From Flavobacterium chungbukense (GTDB lineage: Bacteria > Bacteroidota > Bacteroidia > Flavobacteriales > Flavobacteriaceae): DNA of 64,000 nucleotides. The notes under the pieces were generated by a model. That model was not told where the DNA came from and made no database searches. It saw only the letters and a program-made list of their open reading frames with translations. Below, in pieces: positions 7,301 to 14,740 of this stretch. The first letter of the stretch is position 1; the number at the start of each line of letters is the position of its first letter. The DNA lies in NCBI RefSeq assembly GCF_020805785.1, contig NZ_JAJGZV010000012.1, positions 1 through 64,000 of the forward strand, given 5' to 3'. The position numbers were made by a program, and so were the translations under genes.

Positions 7301-10300
7301 ATGAACAAATTCATAAAAAATATTATTGCTTTTTCTCTTAAGAATAAAGCATTTACCTTCTTTTGGGTCGGGTTATTGGCTGTTGCAGGATTTATTTCTT
7401 TCAAGAATATGCCTATTGATGCTTTTCCAGACGTTACTAATACACAAATCATTATTATCACGCAGTGGAACGGAAAAAGTGCCGAAGAAGTAGAACGTTT
7501 CGTAACGTCTCCTATTGAAATTTCGATGAACTCTGTTCAGAAAAAAACAAGTGTTCGAAGCATTACCATGTTCGGTTTATCGGTTATCAAAATCATTTTT
7601 GATGATGGCGTTGATGATACTTTTGCACGTTTTCAGGTAAACAATTTACTTAAAAATGTTTCACTTCCCGATGATGTAGAACCAGATGTTCAGCCGCCTT
7701 ATGGGCCAACAGGCGAGATTTTTAGGTATATTGTAAAAAGTGACAGCAGAGACAGTAGAGAATTACTGACGTATCAAAACTGGGTTATCGACAAACAATT
7801 GCGCTCGCTTCCAGGTGTTGCAGATTTAAATGTTTTTGGAGGTCAGACTAAAACGTATGAAATTGGAGTTGATCCTATAAAATTAGCCAAATACAATATT
7901 ACGCCTTTGCAAGTTTACAATGCCGTAAATGCTGGAAATATAAATGTTGGTGGTGATGTTATTGAAAAAAACGGACAAGCTTTTGTGGTTCGTGGTGTCG
8001 GTTTATTACAATCTAAAGAAGATATTGGAAATATTATCGTAGACGATGCTGCAGGAAATCCAATTTTGGTTAAGAATCTAGCAGAAGTTTACGAAAGTTC
8101 CATGCCAAGAGTTGGACAAACTGGTTTAGGAAATAATGACGATGCCGTAGAAGGAATTGTCGTAATGCGAAAAGGAGAAAATCCGCAGGAAACTTTGGCT
8201 TTAATTAAAGCTAAAATTAAAGATCTTAACGATAATGTTCTTCCGAAAGATATTAAAATAGAGACTTTTTACGATCGTGATAATTTGATGAATTTCACGA
8301 CCGAAACCGTAATGCACAATTTATTTGAAGGTATTATTCTGGTTACGGTTGTCGTATTCCTTTTTATGGCAGATTGGCGAACCACTTTCACGGTATCAAT
8401 TGTAATTCCGCTTTCTCTATTATTTGCCTTTTTATGTTTGAAAATGATGGGGATGAGTGCCAACTTATTGAGTTTAGGTGCAGTCGATTTCGGAATTATC
8501 ATTGATGGTGCCGTCGTAATGGTCGAAGGTTTATTTGTCGTCTTAGATCATAGAGCGCATCAGTTAGGAATGGAAAAATTTAATAAAATTGCCAAGGGAA
8601 GCCTGATCAAGAAAACAGGAACTGAAATGGGTAAAGCCATCTTTTTCTCAAAATTGATTATTATAACAGCTTTACTTCCTATTTTCTCTTTCCAGAAAGT
8701 AGAAGGAAAAATGTTCTCTCCCCTAGCCTTTACATTAGGTTTTGCATTGCTTGGAGCATTAATTTTTACCTTGACTTTGGTTCCAGTTCTTTCTCATATT
8801 TTATTAAACAAAAATGTAAAAGAAAAGCATAATCCGTTTGTGAATTTCTGGGACAGAATTGTTTCTAAAGGATTTGCTTGGACCTTTAAACACAAAGTTC
8901 AAACATTGATCGCCTCTACAGGATTATTGGCAACAGTGTTCTTTTCTGCTGGCTTCTTAGGAACAGAATTTTTACCTCAATTAAATGAAGGTGCCCTTTG
9001 GGTTACAGCCGAACTACCAATGAGTACTTCGCTTCCTGAAAGTGTTAAGACAGCAGCGATGATTAGAAAAGACTTAGAATCTTTTCCTGAGGTGAAAAAA
9101 GTTTTATCACAAACTGGCCGTAGTAACGACGGAACCGATCCAAACGGTTTTGGATTTATTCAGCTTCAGGTTGATTTATTGCCAAAAGCAGAATGGAAAC
9201 GTAAAATTTCGATGGATGAATTAATCAACGAAATGGATAATAAATTGAAAGTTCATCAAGGAATTACGTATAATTATTCGCAACCTGTAATTGATAACGT
9301 TGCAGAATCTGTTGCTGGATTTAAAGCTTCTAATGCTGTGAAAATTTATGGAGATGATTTGAATAAACTGGATCAGCTTGCCAATGAAGTTTTAGCACAA
9401 ATTAAAGATATTCCAGGTATAAAAGATGCGGGAATTCTTCGAAATGTAGGTCAGCCAGAAATAAGTGTAATCTTAGATCGTGAAAAAATGGCCGCTTACG
9501 GTGTAACATTAAGTGATGCACAAGCGGTTCTAGAATTGGCTTTTGGAGGAAAAACGGCAACTGAAAAATATGAAGATGAAAAGAAATTTGATGTTCGTGT
9601 TCGTTTTTCTAAAGAATATAGAAAAGATGAAAAAGATTTGGAAGAAATAAAAGTGCCAACAATTAGCGGTGTAAAAATTCCTTTGAAAGAAATCTGCGAC
9701 ATTAAAACAATTACTGGACCAGCATTCATCTACAGAGATAATACCAAACGATTTATTGGAGTAAAATTCTCTGTTCGTGACCGAGATTTAGGAAGTACCA
9801 TTGCAGAGGCACAGCAAAAAGTAAATAAATTAAAACTTCCTGCCGGTTACACAACTGGTTGGACAGGCGAATTTGAAAACCAAGTTCGTGCGAGTGCGCG
9901 TTTGGCGCAAGTGGTGCCGATCAGTTTAATTGGAATTTTTGTTCTCTTATTTATTTTATTCGGAAATTTTAAAGATTCGCTTTTGGTTCTAGCCAATGTT
10001 CCTTTTGCTATAATAGGTGGAATTATCGCCTTACATCTTACTGGAATGAACTTCGGAATTTCGGCTGGAGTTGGATTTATAGCGCTTTTAGGAATTTGTA
10101 TTCAAAATGGTGTAATTCTAATATCCGAATTCCATCATAATTTGAAGGCCAAGTTTACGCTCGAAGAATCCATATTTATGGGAGTAAAAGCAAGGACCCG
10201 AGCTGTGGTAATGACTGCTTTAATGGCTTCGATAGGATTAATGCCTGCAGCAATTTCAACAGGAATTGGTTCAGAATCTCAAAAACCTCTTGCAATAGTA

Positions 10301-10399
10301 ATTATCGGAGGTTTAATAACAGCTACCGTTTTGACATTATTGGTATTCCCAATTCTATTTTGGGTATTCAATCGTAAAAAACATATACCAATCGAATAA
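7301..10399 (+). CDS. czcA: Heavy-metal efflux RND pump, CzcA type
   Basis: A 1032-residue inner-membrane proton antiporter with the RND layout of two 6-TM halves and two large periplasmic loops. The TM4 motif DFGIIIDGAVVMVE carries Asp396, Asp402 and Glu409, equivalent to the proton-relay residues of CzcA (DFG...D...E). Monovalent-cation CusA pumps lack this pattern and have Met residues instead, so I expect Zn/Co/Ni/Cd rather than Cu(I)/Ag(I). It is the last gene of the efflux operon and is followed by a strong terminator. The symbol is family-level, and the true substrate needs testing. Confidence 0.88.
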   Translation: MNKFIKNIIAFSLKNKAFTFFWVGLLAVAGFISFKNMPIDAFPDVTNTQIIIITQWNGKSAEEVERFVTSPIEISMNSVQKKTSVRSITMFGLSVIKIIFDDGVDDTFARFQVNNLLKNVSLPDDVEPDVQPPYGPTGEIFRYIVKSDSRDSRELLTYQNWVIDKQLRSLPGVADLNVFGGQTKTYEIGVDPIKLAKYNITPLQVYNAVNAGNINVGGDVIEKNGQAFVVRGVGLLQSKEDIGNIIVDDAAGNPILVKNLAEVYESSMPRVGQTGLGNNDDAVEGIVVMRKGENPQETLALIKAKIKDLNDNVLPKDIKIETFYDRDNLMNFTTETVMHNLFEGIILVTVVVFLFMADWRTTFTVSIVIPLSLLFAFLCLKMMGMSANLLSLGAVDFGIIIDGAVVMVEGLFVVLDHRAHQLGMEKFNKIAKGSLIKKTGTEMGKAIFFSKLIIITALLPIFSFQKVEGKMFSPLAFTLGFALLGALIFTLTLVPVLSHILLNKNVKEKHNPFVNFWDRIVSKGFAWTFKHKVQTLIASTGLLATVFFSAGFLGTEFLPQLNEGALWVTAELPMSTSLPESVKTAAMIRKDLESFPEVKKVLSQTGRSNDGTDPNGFGFIQLQVDLLPKAEWKRKISMDELINEMDNKLKVHQGITYNYSQPVIDNVAESVAGFKASNAVKIYGDDLNKLDQLANEVLAQIKDIPGIKDAGILRNVGQPEISVILDREKMAAYGVTLSDAQAVLELAFGGKTATEKYEDEKKFDVRVRFSKEYRKDEKDLEEIKVPTISGVKIPLKEICDIKTITGPAFIYRDNTKRFIGVKFSVRDRDLGSTIAEAQQKVNKLKLPAGYTTGWTGEFENQVRASARLAQVVPISLIGIFVLLFILFGNFKDSLLVLANVPFAIIGGIIALHLTGMNFGISAGVGFIALLGICIQNGVILISEFHHNLKAKFTLEESIFMGVKARTRAVVMTALMASIGLMPAAISTGIGSESQKPLAIVIIGGLITATVLTLLVFPILFWVFNRKKHIPIE

Positions 10400-10450
10400 T
10401 AGTTTATTTTTTTAGATTTTTTTAAATCAATTGTTGGGTTTAAAAAAGGA

Positions 10451-10480
10451 AAAGCATCATTCTTGTAATGGTGCTTTTTT
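10451..10480 (+). terminator. Terminator after the efflux operon
   Basis: AAAGCATCAT and ATGGTGCTTT form a 10-bp stem with one G-T pair and a 7-base loop, followed directly by a T-run. Confidence 0.85.
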
Positions 10481-10501
10481 ATTTTAAGAATGAATTAAAA
10501 A

Positions 10502-10537
10502 CAAAAAAAAAATGACCTTTTGCTCAGAAAGGTCATT
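10502..10537 (-). terminator. Terminator after the first ankyrin gene
   Basis: AATGACCTTT and AAAGGTCATT form a perfect 10-bp stem with a 7-base loop. On the minus strand it ends in a long T-run (complement of the A-run at 10503-10512), 29 bases past the ankyrin stop. Confidence 0.87.
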
Positions 10538-10565
10538 TGTCCACTAACTCAAAGTCTTAAACTGA

Positions 10566-10946
10566 TTATTTCAAATCCTTCAAAATTGCAATTGCCTCTG
10601 TAGCATTTGATAATTCTGCGTATTTTAATGCAGTAAATCCTTTGTCATTTTTCTCATTAGCACGTGCTCCACTTGCTAGTAACACTTTAATGATCTCAAC
10701 TTTATTGTAACGTGCAGCAGTCATTAATGGTGAAAGATCTTCAGACATTTGGTTTACATCTGCTCCGTATTCAATAAATTTCTTTACTGTTTCAAGATCT
10801 CCTTTGCTGATTGCCACTGTTAAAGGTGTCGCAAAATTTTTAGTACGTTCTACTTTATTTTTAAAAGATGAAGTTCCGTTTGAAGCCATTGCTACATTTC
10901 CTAATGATAATAAGGCTACTCCTAAATAAATAACTGATTTTTTCAT
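10566..10946 (-). CDS. Secreted ankyrin-repeat protein (copy 1)
   Basis: 126 residues: signal peptide MKKSVIYLGVALLSLGNVAMA, then about three ankyrin repeats recognised by TPLTVAISKGDLETVKKFIE, SPLMTAARYNKVEIIKVLL and TALKYAELSNATEAIAIL. It probably acts in the periplasm as a small protein-binding scaffold. It is a paralogue of the gene at 11939-12319, with the same length, layout and many identical residues (for instance YGADVNQ against YGADVNK). A good promoter precedes it and a terminator follows, so it is monocistronic. Small periplasmic ankyrin proteins are sometimes linked to oxidative stress and catalases, but no such neighbour is seen here. Confidence 0.88.
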   Translation of the reverse strand: MKKSVIYLGVALLSLGNVAMASNGTSSFKNKVERTKNFATPLTVAISKGDLETVKKFIEYGADVNQMSEDLSPLMTAARYNKVEIIKVLLASGARANEKNDKGFTALKYAELSNATEAIAILKDLK

Positions 10947-10997
10947 AATGATTGATTGTTGTTAAATGATTGATTAATGATGATTTTAATTTCTATT

Positions 10998-11027
10998 CAA
11001 AGGTAATTATTAAATCGTATTATGCAA
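10998..11027 (-). promoter_or_regulatory. Promoter of ankyrin copy 1
   Basis: Minus strand TTG (11025-11027), 19 bases, TACCTTTG (10998-11005), a full match to the Bacteroidota consensus. The leader to the ATG is about 45 bases and carries repeated TGATTGATT-like units. Confidence 0.75.
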
Positions 11028-11329
11028 TACAAAGTACCATGTTTTAACTAATACTTAACATTTGCTTAATAAAACGATAATAATAAGAGCCCAACGTTAC
11101 CAAATTGATTGGTTTCCTACTAATAGACGCAACTAAACCGAAAATGTTACACTTAAGACGGAAAAAAAATTACAGAATAATGCTCTTTTTTTTATTATCA
11201 GCTAAAAAACAGTTCTTTATTTATTTAACTTTACTAGACATTCCGATTAGAAAGAGATACAGAATCTAACAGCATAGTTGTTTTTATATAAAGAAATCAA
11301 CGAAGTAGTAACCATAAAACCATAACGTT
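11028..11329. other. Intergenic region without a gene
   Basis: AT-rich, about 300 bases between two divergent genes. I see no ORF, strong hairpin or consensus promoter for the rightward SRPBCC gene in it. Confidence 0.5.
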
Positions 11330-11866
11330 ATGATCATTATCAAAAGAATTCTTGTCGTCCTAATTTTAATTATCTCAATTGTTCTTATAGTGGCTTATTT
11401 TATGCCGAAAGAATATGCCGTAGAAAGAGAAATCACAATTAACAAACCTGTAGATACTGTTTTTAATTATGTAAGGTCATTAAAAAATCAGAATGAATTT
11501 AGTGTCTGGGCCAACACAGATCCTAAAATGAAAGTAAATTATAAAGGTACTGAAGGCCAAGTTGGTTCACTTTCTTCTTGGGAAAGCAACGTAAAAGAAG
11601 TTGGCGTTGGCGAACAGGAAATTACTAAAATAACAGAAAACAGACGTATTGATTTTGCTCTTCGATTTAAAAAACCAATGGAAGATACTGCTATAGGTTT
11701 TATGTCTACGAAAGCTTTAGGAGGAAATCAAACTAAAGTAAAATGGGGAATCAGCGGCGTTATTCCTTACCCGACAAACATTATGCTACCGATGCTTAAA
11801 ATGGACCAAATGATTGGAAACGATTTGCAAAAAGGTCTCGAAAATCTTAAAGACAAAATGGAATAA
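11330..11866 (+). CDS. SRPBCC (START-like) family protein with N-terminal membrane anchor
   Basis: 178 residues. One membrane segment (about 5-24, ILVVLILIISIVLIVAYFMP) is followed by a START/polyketide-cyclase-like fold. The recognisable opening is EYAVEREITINKPVDTVFNYV, with the usual W at SVWANTDP and the GQVGSLSSWES turn. Such proteins bind hydrophobic ligands in a deep cavity, and the ligand here is unknown. It lies between the two ankyrin paralogues on the opposite strand and shares a bidirectional terminator with the second one. The start is firm because an upstream in-frame extension would cut into non-coding DNA. Confidence 0.8.
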   Translation: MIIIKRILVVLILIISIVLIVAYFMPKEYAVEREITINKPVDTVFNYVRSLKNQNEFSVWANTDPKMKVNYKGTEGQVGSLSSWESNVKEVGVGEQEITKITENRRIDFALRFKKPMEDTAIGFMSTKALGGNQTKVKWGISGVIPYPTNIMLPMLKMDQMIGNDLQKGLENLKDKME

Positions 11867-11884
11867 AAGTCTAATAAATTTAAA

Positions 11885-11922
11885 AGAAAAGCCTCATGAA
11901 TTGATAAATGAGGCTTTTCTTT
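11885..11922. terminator. Bidirectional terminator between SRPBCC and ankyrin copy 2
   Basis: AGAAAAGCCTCAT (11885-11897) and ATGAGGCTTTTCT (11908-11920) form a 13-bp perfect stem. It lies between convergent stop codons, with T-rich ends on both strands. Confidence 0.85.
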
Positions 11923-11938
11923 TGAGTCAAAAAAGGTT

Positions 11939-12319
11939 CTATTTCAACCCTTTTAATAATGCTACAGACTCTTCTGACTTAGCATATCTCGCGTAATCTA
12001 AAGCTCTTAATCCATGTTCATTTTCAATTGAAGGCAAAGCTCCTTTTGCCAATAAAACTTTAACAATTTCGACATGATTATAACGAGCTGCGAGCATCAA
12101 CGGCGTCATATTTCTTATAATTTTATTTACATCTGCGCCATACTCGATAATTTTTCTCACGCTTTCCACATCGCCTTTACATATTGCTACATGCAAGGGA
12201 GATGATAAATAAGTAGAAATTTCAGTTTGATTTTTAACTCTAAGCTTTTGATTTGAAGCTGTTACGGAATTTACAAATAGCAACAAAGCAGTTGCTAAAA
12301 CGATTACTGTTTTTTTCAT
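11939..12319 (-). CDS. Secreted ankyrin-repeat protein (copy 2)
   Basis: 126 residues with signal peptide MKKTVIVLATALLLFVNSVTAS and about three ankyrin repeats (SPLHVAICKGDVESVRKIIE, TPLMLAARYNHVEIVKVLL, RALDYARYAKSEESVALL). It closely parallels the gene at 10566-10946 along its whole length, so the pair arose by duplication, now split by the SRPBCC gene on the other strand. Upstream, TGCCTTTG (complement of 12375-12382) is one base off the -7 consensus and no -33 box is evident. It may be expressed differently from copy 1. Confidence 0.87.
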   Translation of the reverse strand: MKKTVIVLATALLLFVNSVTASNQKLRVKNQTEISTYLSSPLHVAICKGDVESVRKIIEYGADVNKIIRNMTPLMLAARYNHVEIVKVLLAKGALPSIENEHGLRALDYARYAKSEESVALLKGLK

Positions 12320-12440
12320 GATTGATTGTTTTTAATTGATTGATGATTGTGATGATTTATTATATAGACGCATACAAAGGCAAAACGTTGCACTAAAAAT
12401 GAAAAAATTTATATTTTTTTTTAAAATTGTTATCTATCAA

Positions 12441-12470
12441 GAAAAACGCGATCCAAATAATTGAATCGCG
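12441..12470 (-). terminator. Terminator after the GH26 gene
   Basis: On the minus strand CGCGATTC, an 8-base loop, then GGATCGCG (one G-T pair) is followed at once by five T residues. Confidence 0.8.
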
Positions 12471-12494
12471 CTTTACTTTTTGTTGAAATTTATA

Positions 12495-13628
12495 CTATTT
12501 CAAATTGAATTTTGTATCATAAATATTTTGTAAATCCTTTTCAAACAAAGTAAAAGGATCATCATAAAATTTGATAAAATCCTTTTCACTTTTCTGACCG
12601 GGATAAGGCGCGTAATAATGCGTTGTGCTTGTAACGTCATTTCGCCAAACCAACACATAAGCCAATTGCAAATTTTCTGATTTTAAAGTTTTAAGTAAAA
12701 CCTCTGTCCACCATTTTTCATTAGGAATCGACTCTAAACCAGTTTCTGTAAATGCGGCCAATTTTTTCTTTCTAATAGCCAAATCAGAAAAGATTTTCAG
12801 TTTTTTTAATCCTGCTTCTAAATCATATTTGCCGTCACGGCCAAAATCGCCATAATCGTCCATTCCTAACAGATCAACAAAATCATCACCAGGATAACGT
12901 TCCAAGTATTCTTCTTCAGAATTAAATCGATTGTCAGGAGAAAAAGCATAAATAAAATTATGAACTCCTAAAGTATCTTTGAGATATGAAACAGTAAATT
13001 GCCAAACTGCAATAAAATCTTCACTAGAAGTTTGTGATTTTCCCCACCAAAACCAATCACCATCAAACTCATGAAAAGGTCTAAAAATCATTGGAGAAAG
13101 TTTTCCGTCTTTAGCTTTTACCGAATGCGCGAAATTGGCAATTGTTTTCAAAATCTCTTTGTATTCTTCGTGATGCGAACCGCCGGGTTTTATTAAAGAC
13201 ATTGAAGCTTTAGAAATTCCGTCTTTCCAATAAAACCCGCCATCAGAAGCAGGATTATTAAAATGCCATGAAACAGTTGTAATACCGCCTCTTTCATAAG
13301 TTTCAATTACATTTTTCCTTAAAATTGCTTTGGTCTTTTCAAGCTGTTCTTTAGATCGTCCTGAAAAATCACTAAAATCTATTCCAACAACTGCAGGATG
13401 AGAACCCGTTACCGATTTTACATCAGATCGATTGAGTTCATTACTCCAGCCGTGCCCATATTCAAGCGCATGCTGATGTCCGAAAAGAATATGTTTTTGC
13501 GAAATTGTTTTTAAATTTTGAAAAAGATTTTTGGTTTCTTTTGTCGCTTTCTTATCAATTTGTGCCAAAAGAAAATGCCCTGCTGTAAGACATACAAATA
13601 GCAGGGCATTTCTAATTTTATCATTCAT
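12495..13628 (-). CDS. Glycoside hydrolase family 26 (endo-beta-1,4-mannanase-like)
   Basis: A 377-residue secreted TIM-barrel hydrolase. The N-terminus MNDKIRNALLFVCLTAGHFLLAQ acts as signal peptide. Family landmarks are ILFGHQHALEYGHGW near residue 47, RPFHEFDGDWFWWG with acid/base Glu187, and AAFTETGLES with nucleophile Glu295, both catalytic glutamates in the GH26 positions. Most GH26 enzymes cut beta-mannan, but specificity cannot be fixed by eye. It sits 31 bp downstream of purC on the same strand with no polysaccharide-locus (SusCD) partners. An ATG two codons downstream could also serve as start. Confidence 0.9.
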   Translation of the reverse strand: MNDKIRNALLFVCLTAGHFLLAQIDKKATKETKNLFQNLKTISQKHILFGHQHALEYGHGWSNELNRSDVKSVTGSHPAVVGIDFSDFSGRSKEQLEKTKAILRKNVIETYERGGITTVSWHFNNPASDGGFYWKDGISKASMSLIKPGGSHHEEYKEILKTIANFAHSVKAKDGKLSPMIFRPFHEFDGDWFWWGKSQTSSEDFIAVWQFTVSYLKDTLGVHNFIYAFSPDNRFNSEEEYLERYPGDDFVDLLGMDDYGDFGRDGKYDLEAGLKKLKIFSDLAIRKKKLAAFTETGLESIPNEKWWTEVLLKTLKSENLQLAYVLVWRNDVTSTTHYYAPYPGQKSEKDFIKFYDDPFTLFEKDLQNIYDTKFNLK

Positions 13629-13659
13629 GGTTTAAATAGTTAGTTTAAACCCGAAATTA

Positions 13660-14613
13660 CTATTTTGAAGAAAGGTATTCTAATACATTTTTTTCAATAC
13701 GTTGATCTATATTGTCAATATCAGCTTTCACGAATTTTTCTCCTAAAATATTCTCGTACAATTCGATGTATCTTTCAGAAACAGAGGCAATATATTCGTC
13801 TGACATATCTGGAATCTGCTGTCCTTCCTGTCCTTGAAAACCATTTTCAATCAACCAACGGCGAACAAATTCTTTAGATAATTGCTTTTGTTCTTCTCCT
13901 TTTTCTTGTCTTTCAGCATATCCGTCTGCATAAAAATAACGGGATGAATCTGGTGTATGAATTTCATCAATTAAAACAATAACTCCGTCTTTCGTTTTTC
14001 CGAATTCGTATTTTGTATCTACTAAAATTAATCCGCGAGAAGCTGCAATTTCAGTTCCTCTTTGAAACAAAGCGCGAGTATATCTTTCTAAAACTAAATA
14101 ATCTTCTTCAGAAACAATTCCTTTTGCTAAAATGTCTTCACGAGAAATATCTTCATCATGAGAACCGTTATCTGCTTTTGTAGTTGGCGTAATAATTGGT
14201 TCTGGAAATTTATCATTTTCTTTTAAACCTTCTGCCATAGCAACACCGCAGATTTGTTTTCTACCCGCTGCATATTCACGAGCTGCATGTCCTGATAAAT
14301 ATCCACGAATTACCATTTCTACTTTAAAAGGCTCACATAAATGTCCAACAGCAACATTTGGATCAGGAGTTGCAATTAACCAGTTTGGAACAATATCTTC
14401 TGTTAATTCCATAAACTTAGTTGCAATCTGATTTAAGATTTGTCCTTTGTAAGGAATTCCTTTTGGCAAAACCACATCAAAAGCCGAAAGTCTATCGGTT
14501 GCCACCATTACCAAAAGCTCATCGTTGATATTATAAACTTCTCTAACTTTTCCGCGGTAAACTGATTTCTGATTCGGGAAATTAAAATTTGTAGTTGTGA
14601 TTGTATTGCTCAT
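13660..14613 (-). CDS. purC: Phosphoribosylaminoimidazole-succinocarboxamide synthase
   Basis: 317 residues. Catalyses ATP-dependent joining of CAIR and aspartate to SAICAR in purine synthesis. Signature segments are SVYRGKVREVYNINDELL, ATDRLSAFDVVLPKGIPYKG, VIRGYLSGHAAREYAAG, LVDTKYEFGKTKDG and DEIHTPDSSRYFYADGY. The length is that of the longer (plant/yeast-like) PurC form common in Bacteroidota rather than the roughly 240-residue E. coli form. A consensus promoter lies 28 bases upstream of the ATG. The GH26 gene follows after 31 bp and may be read through from this promoter. Confidence 0.96.
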   Translation of the reverse strand: MSNTITTTNFNFPNQKSVYRGKVREVYNINDELLVMVATDRLSAFDVVLPKGIPYKGQILNQIATKFMELTEDIVPNWLIATPDPNVAVGHLCEPFKVEMVIRGYLSGHAAREYAAGRKQICGVAMAEGLKENDKFPEPIITPTTKADNGSHDEDISREDILAKGIVSEEDYLVLERYTRALFQRGTEIAASRGLILVDTKYEFGKTKDGVIVLIDEIHTPDSSRYFYADGYAERQEKGEEQKQLSKEFVRRWLIENGFQGQEGQQIPDMSDEYIASVSERYIELYENILGEKFVKADIDNIDQRIEKNVLEYLSSK

Positions 14614-14640
14614 TTTTGTTGTGTTGTTTTTTTATGCATG

Positions 14641-14671
14641 CAAATTTAAAACTATTTAAAAGAGCAAGCAA
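14641..14671 (-). promoter_or_regulatory. purC promoter
   Basis: Minus strand TTG (14669-14671), 20 bases, TAAATTTG (14641-14648). A second TTG gives 16-base spacing. It is an exact -7 consensus 28 bases before the purC ATG. Confidence 0.75.
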
Positions 14672-14680
14672 GAAAGTATT

Positions 14681-14727
14681 CAGTTTTCAGTCACAGTTTT
14701 CAGTTTTAATATTGTGACTGAAAACTG
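14681..14727. repeat. CAGTTTTCAGTCACA inverted repeat (dispersed family)
   Basis: CAGTTTTCAGTCACA (14681-14695) and its exact reverse complement (14713-14727) are separated by 17 bases. Related text without the full palindrome occurs at about 20469-20498 and 22504-22531. It lies just past the S9 peptidase stop but has no T-run. Confidence 0.6.
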
Positions 14728-14740
14728 CGACTAAAAACAA

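Noticed and set aside
7301..10399. Copper/silver (CusA) assignment for the RND pump
   Set aside because: The TM4 acids of the CzcA type are intact and the methionine relay of CusA is not visible.
14681..14727. Perfect 15-bp hairpin as terminator of the S9 peptidase gene
   Set aside because: No T-run on the relevant strand, and the sequence belongs to a dispersed intergenic word family. It might still stop transcription in part.
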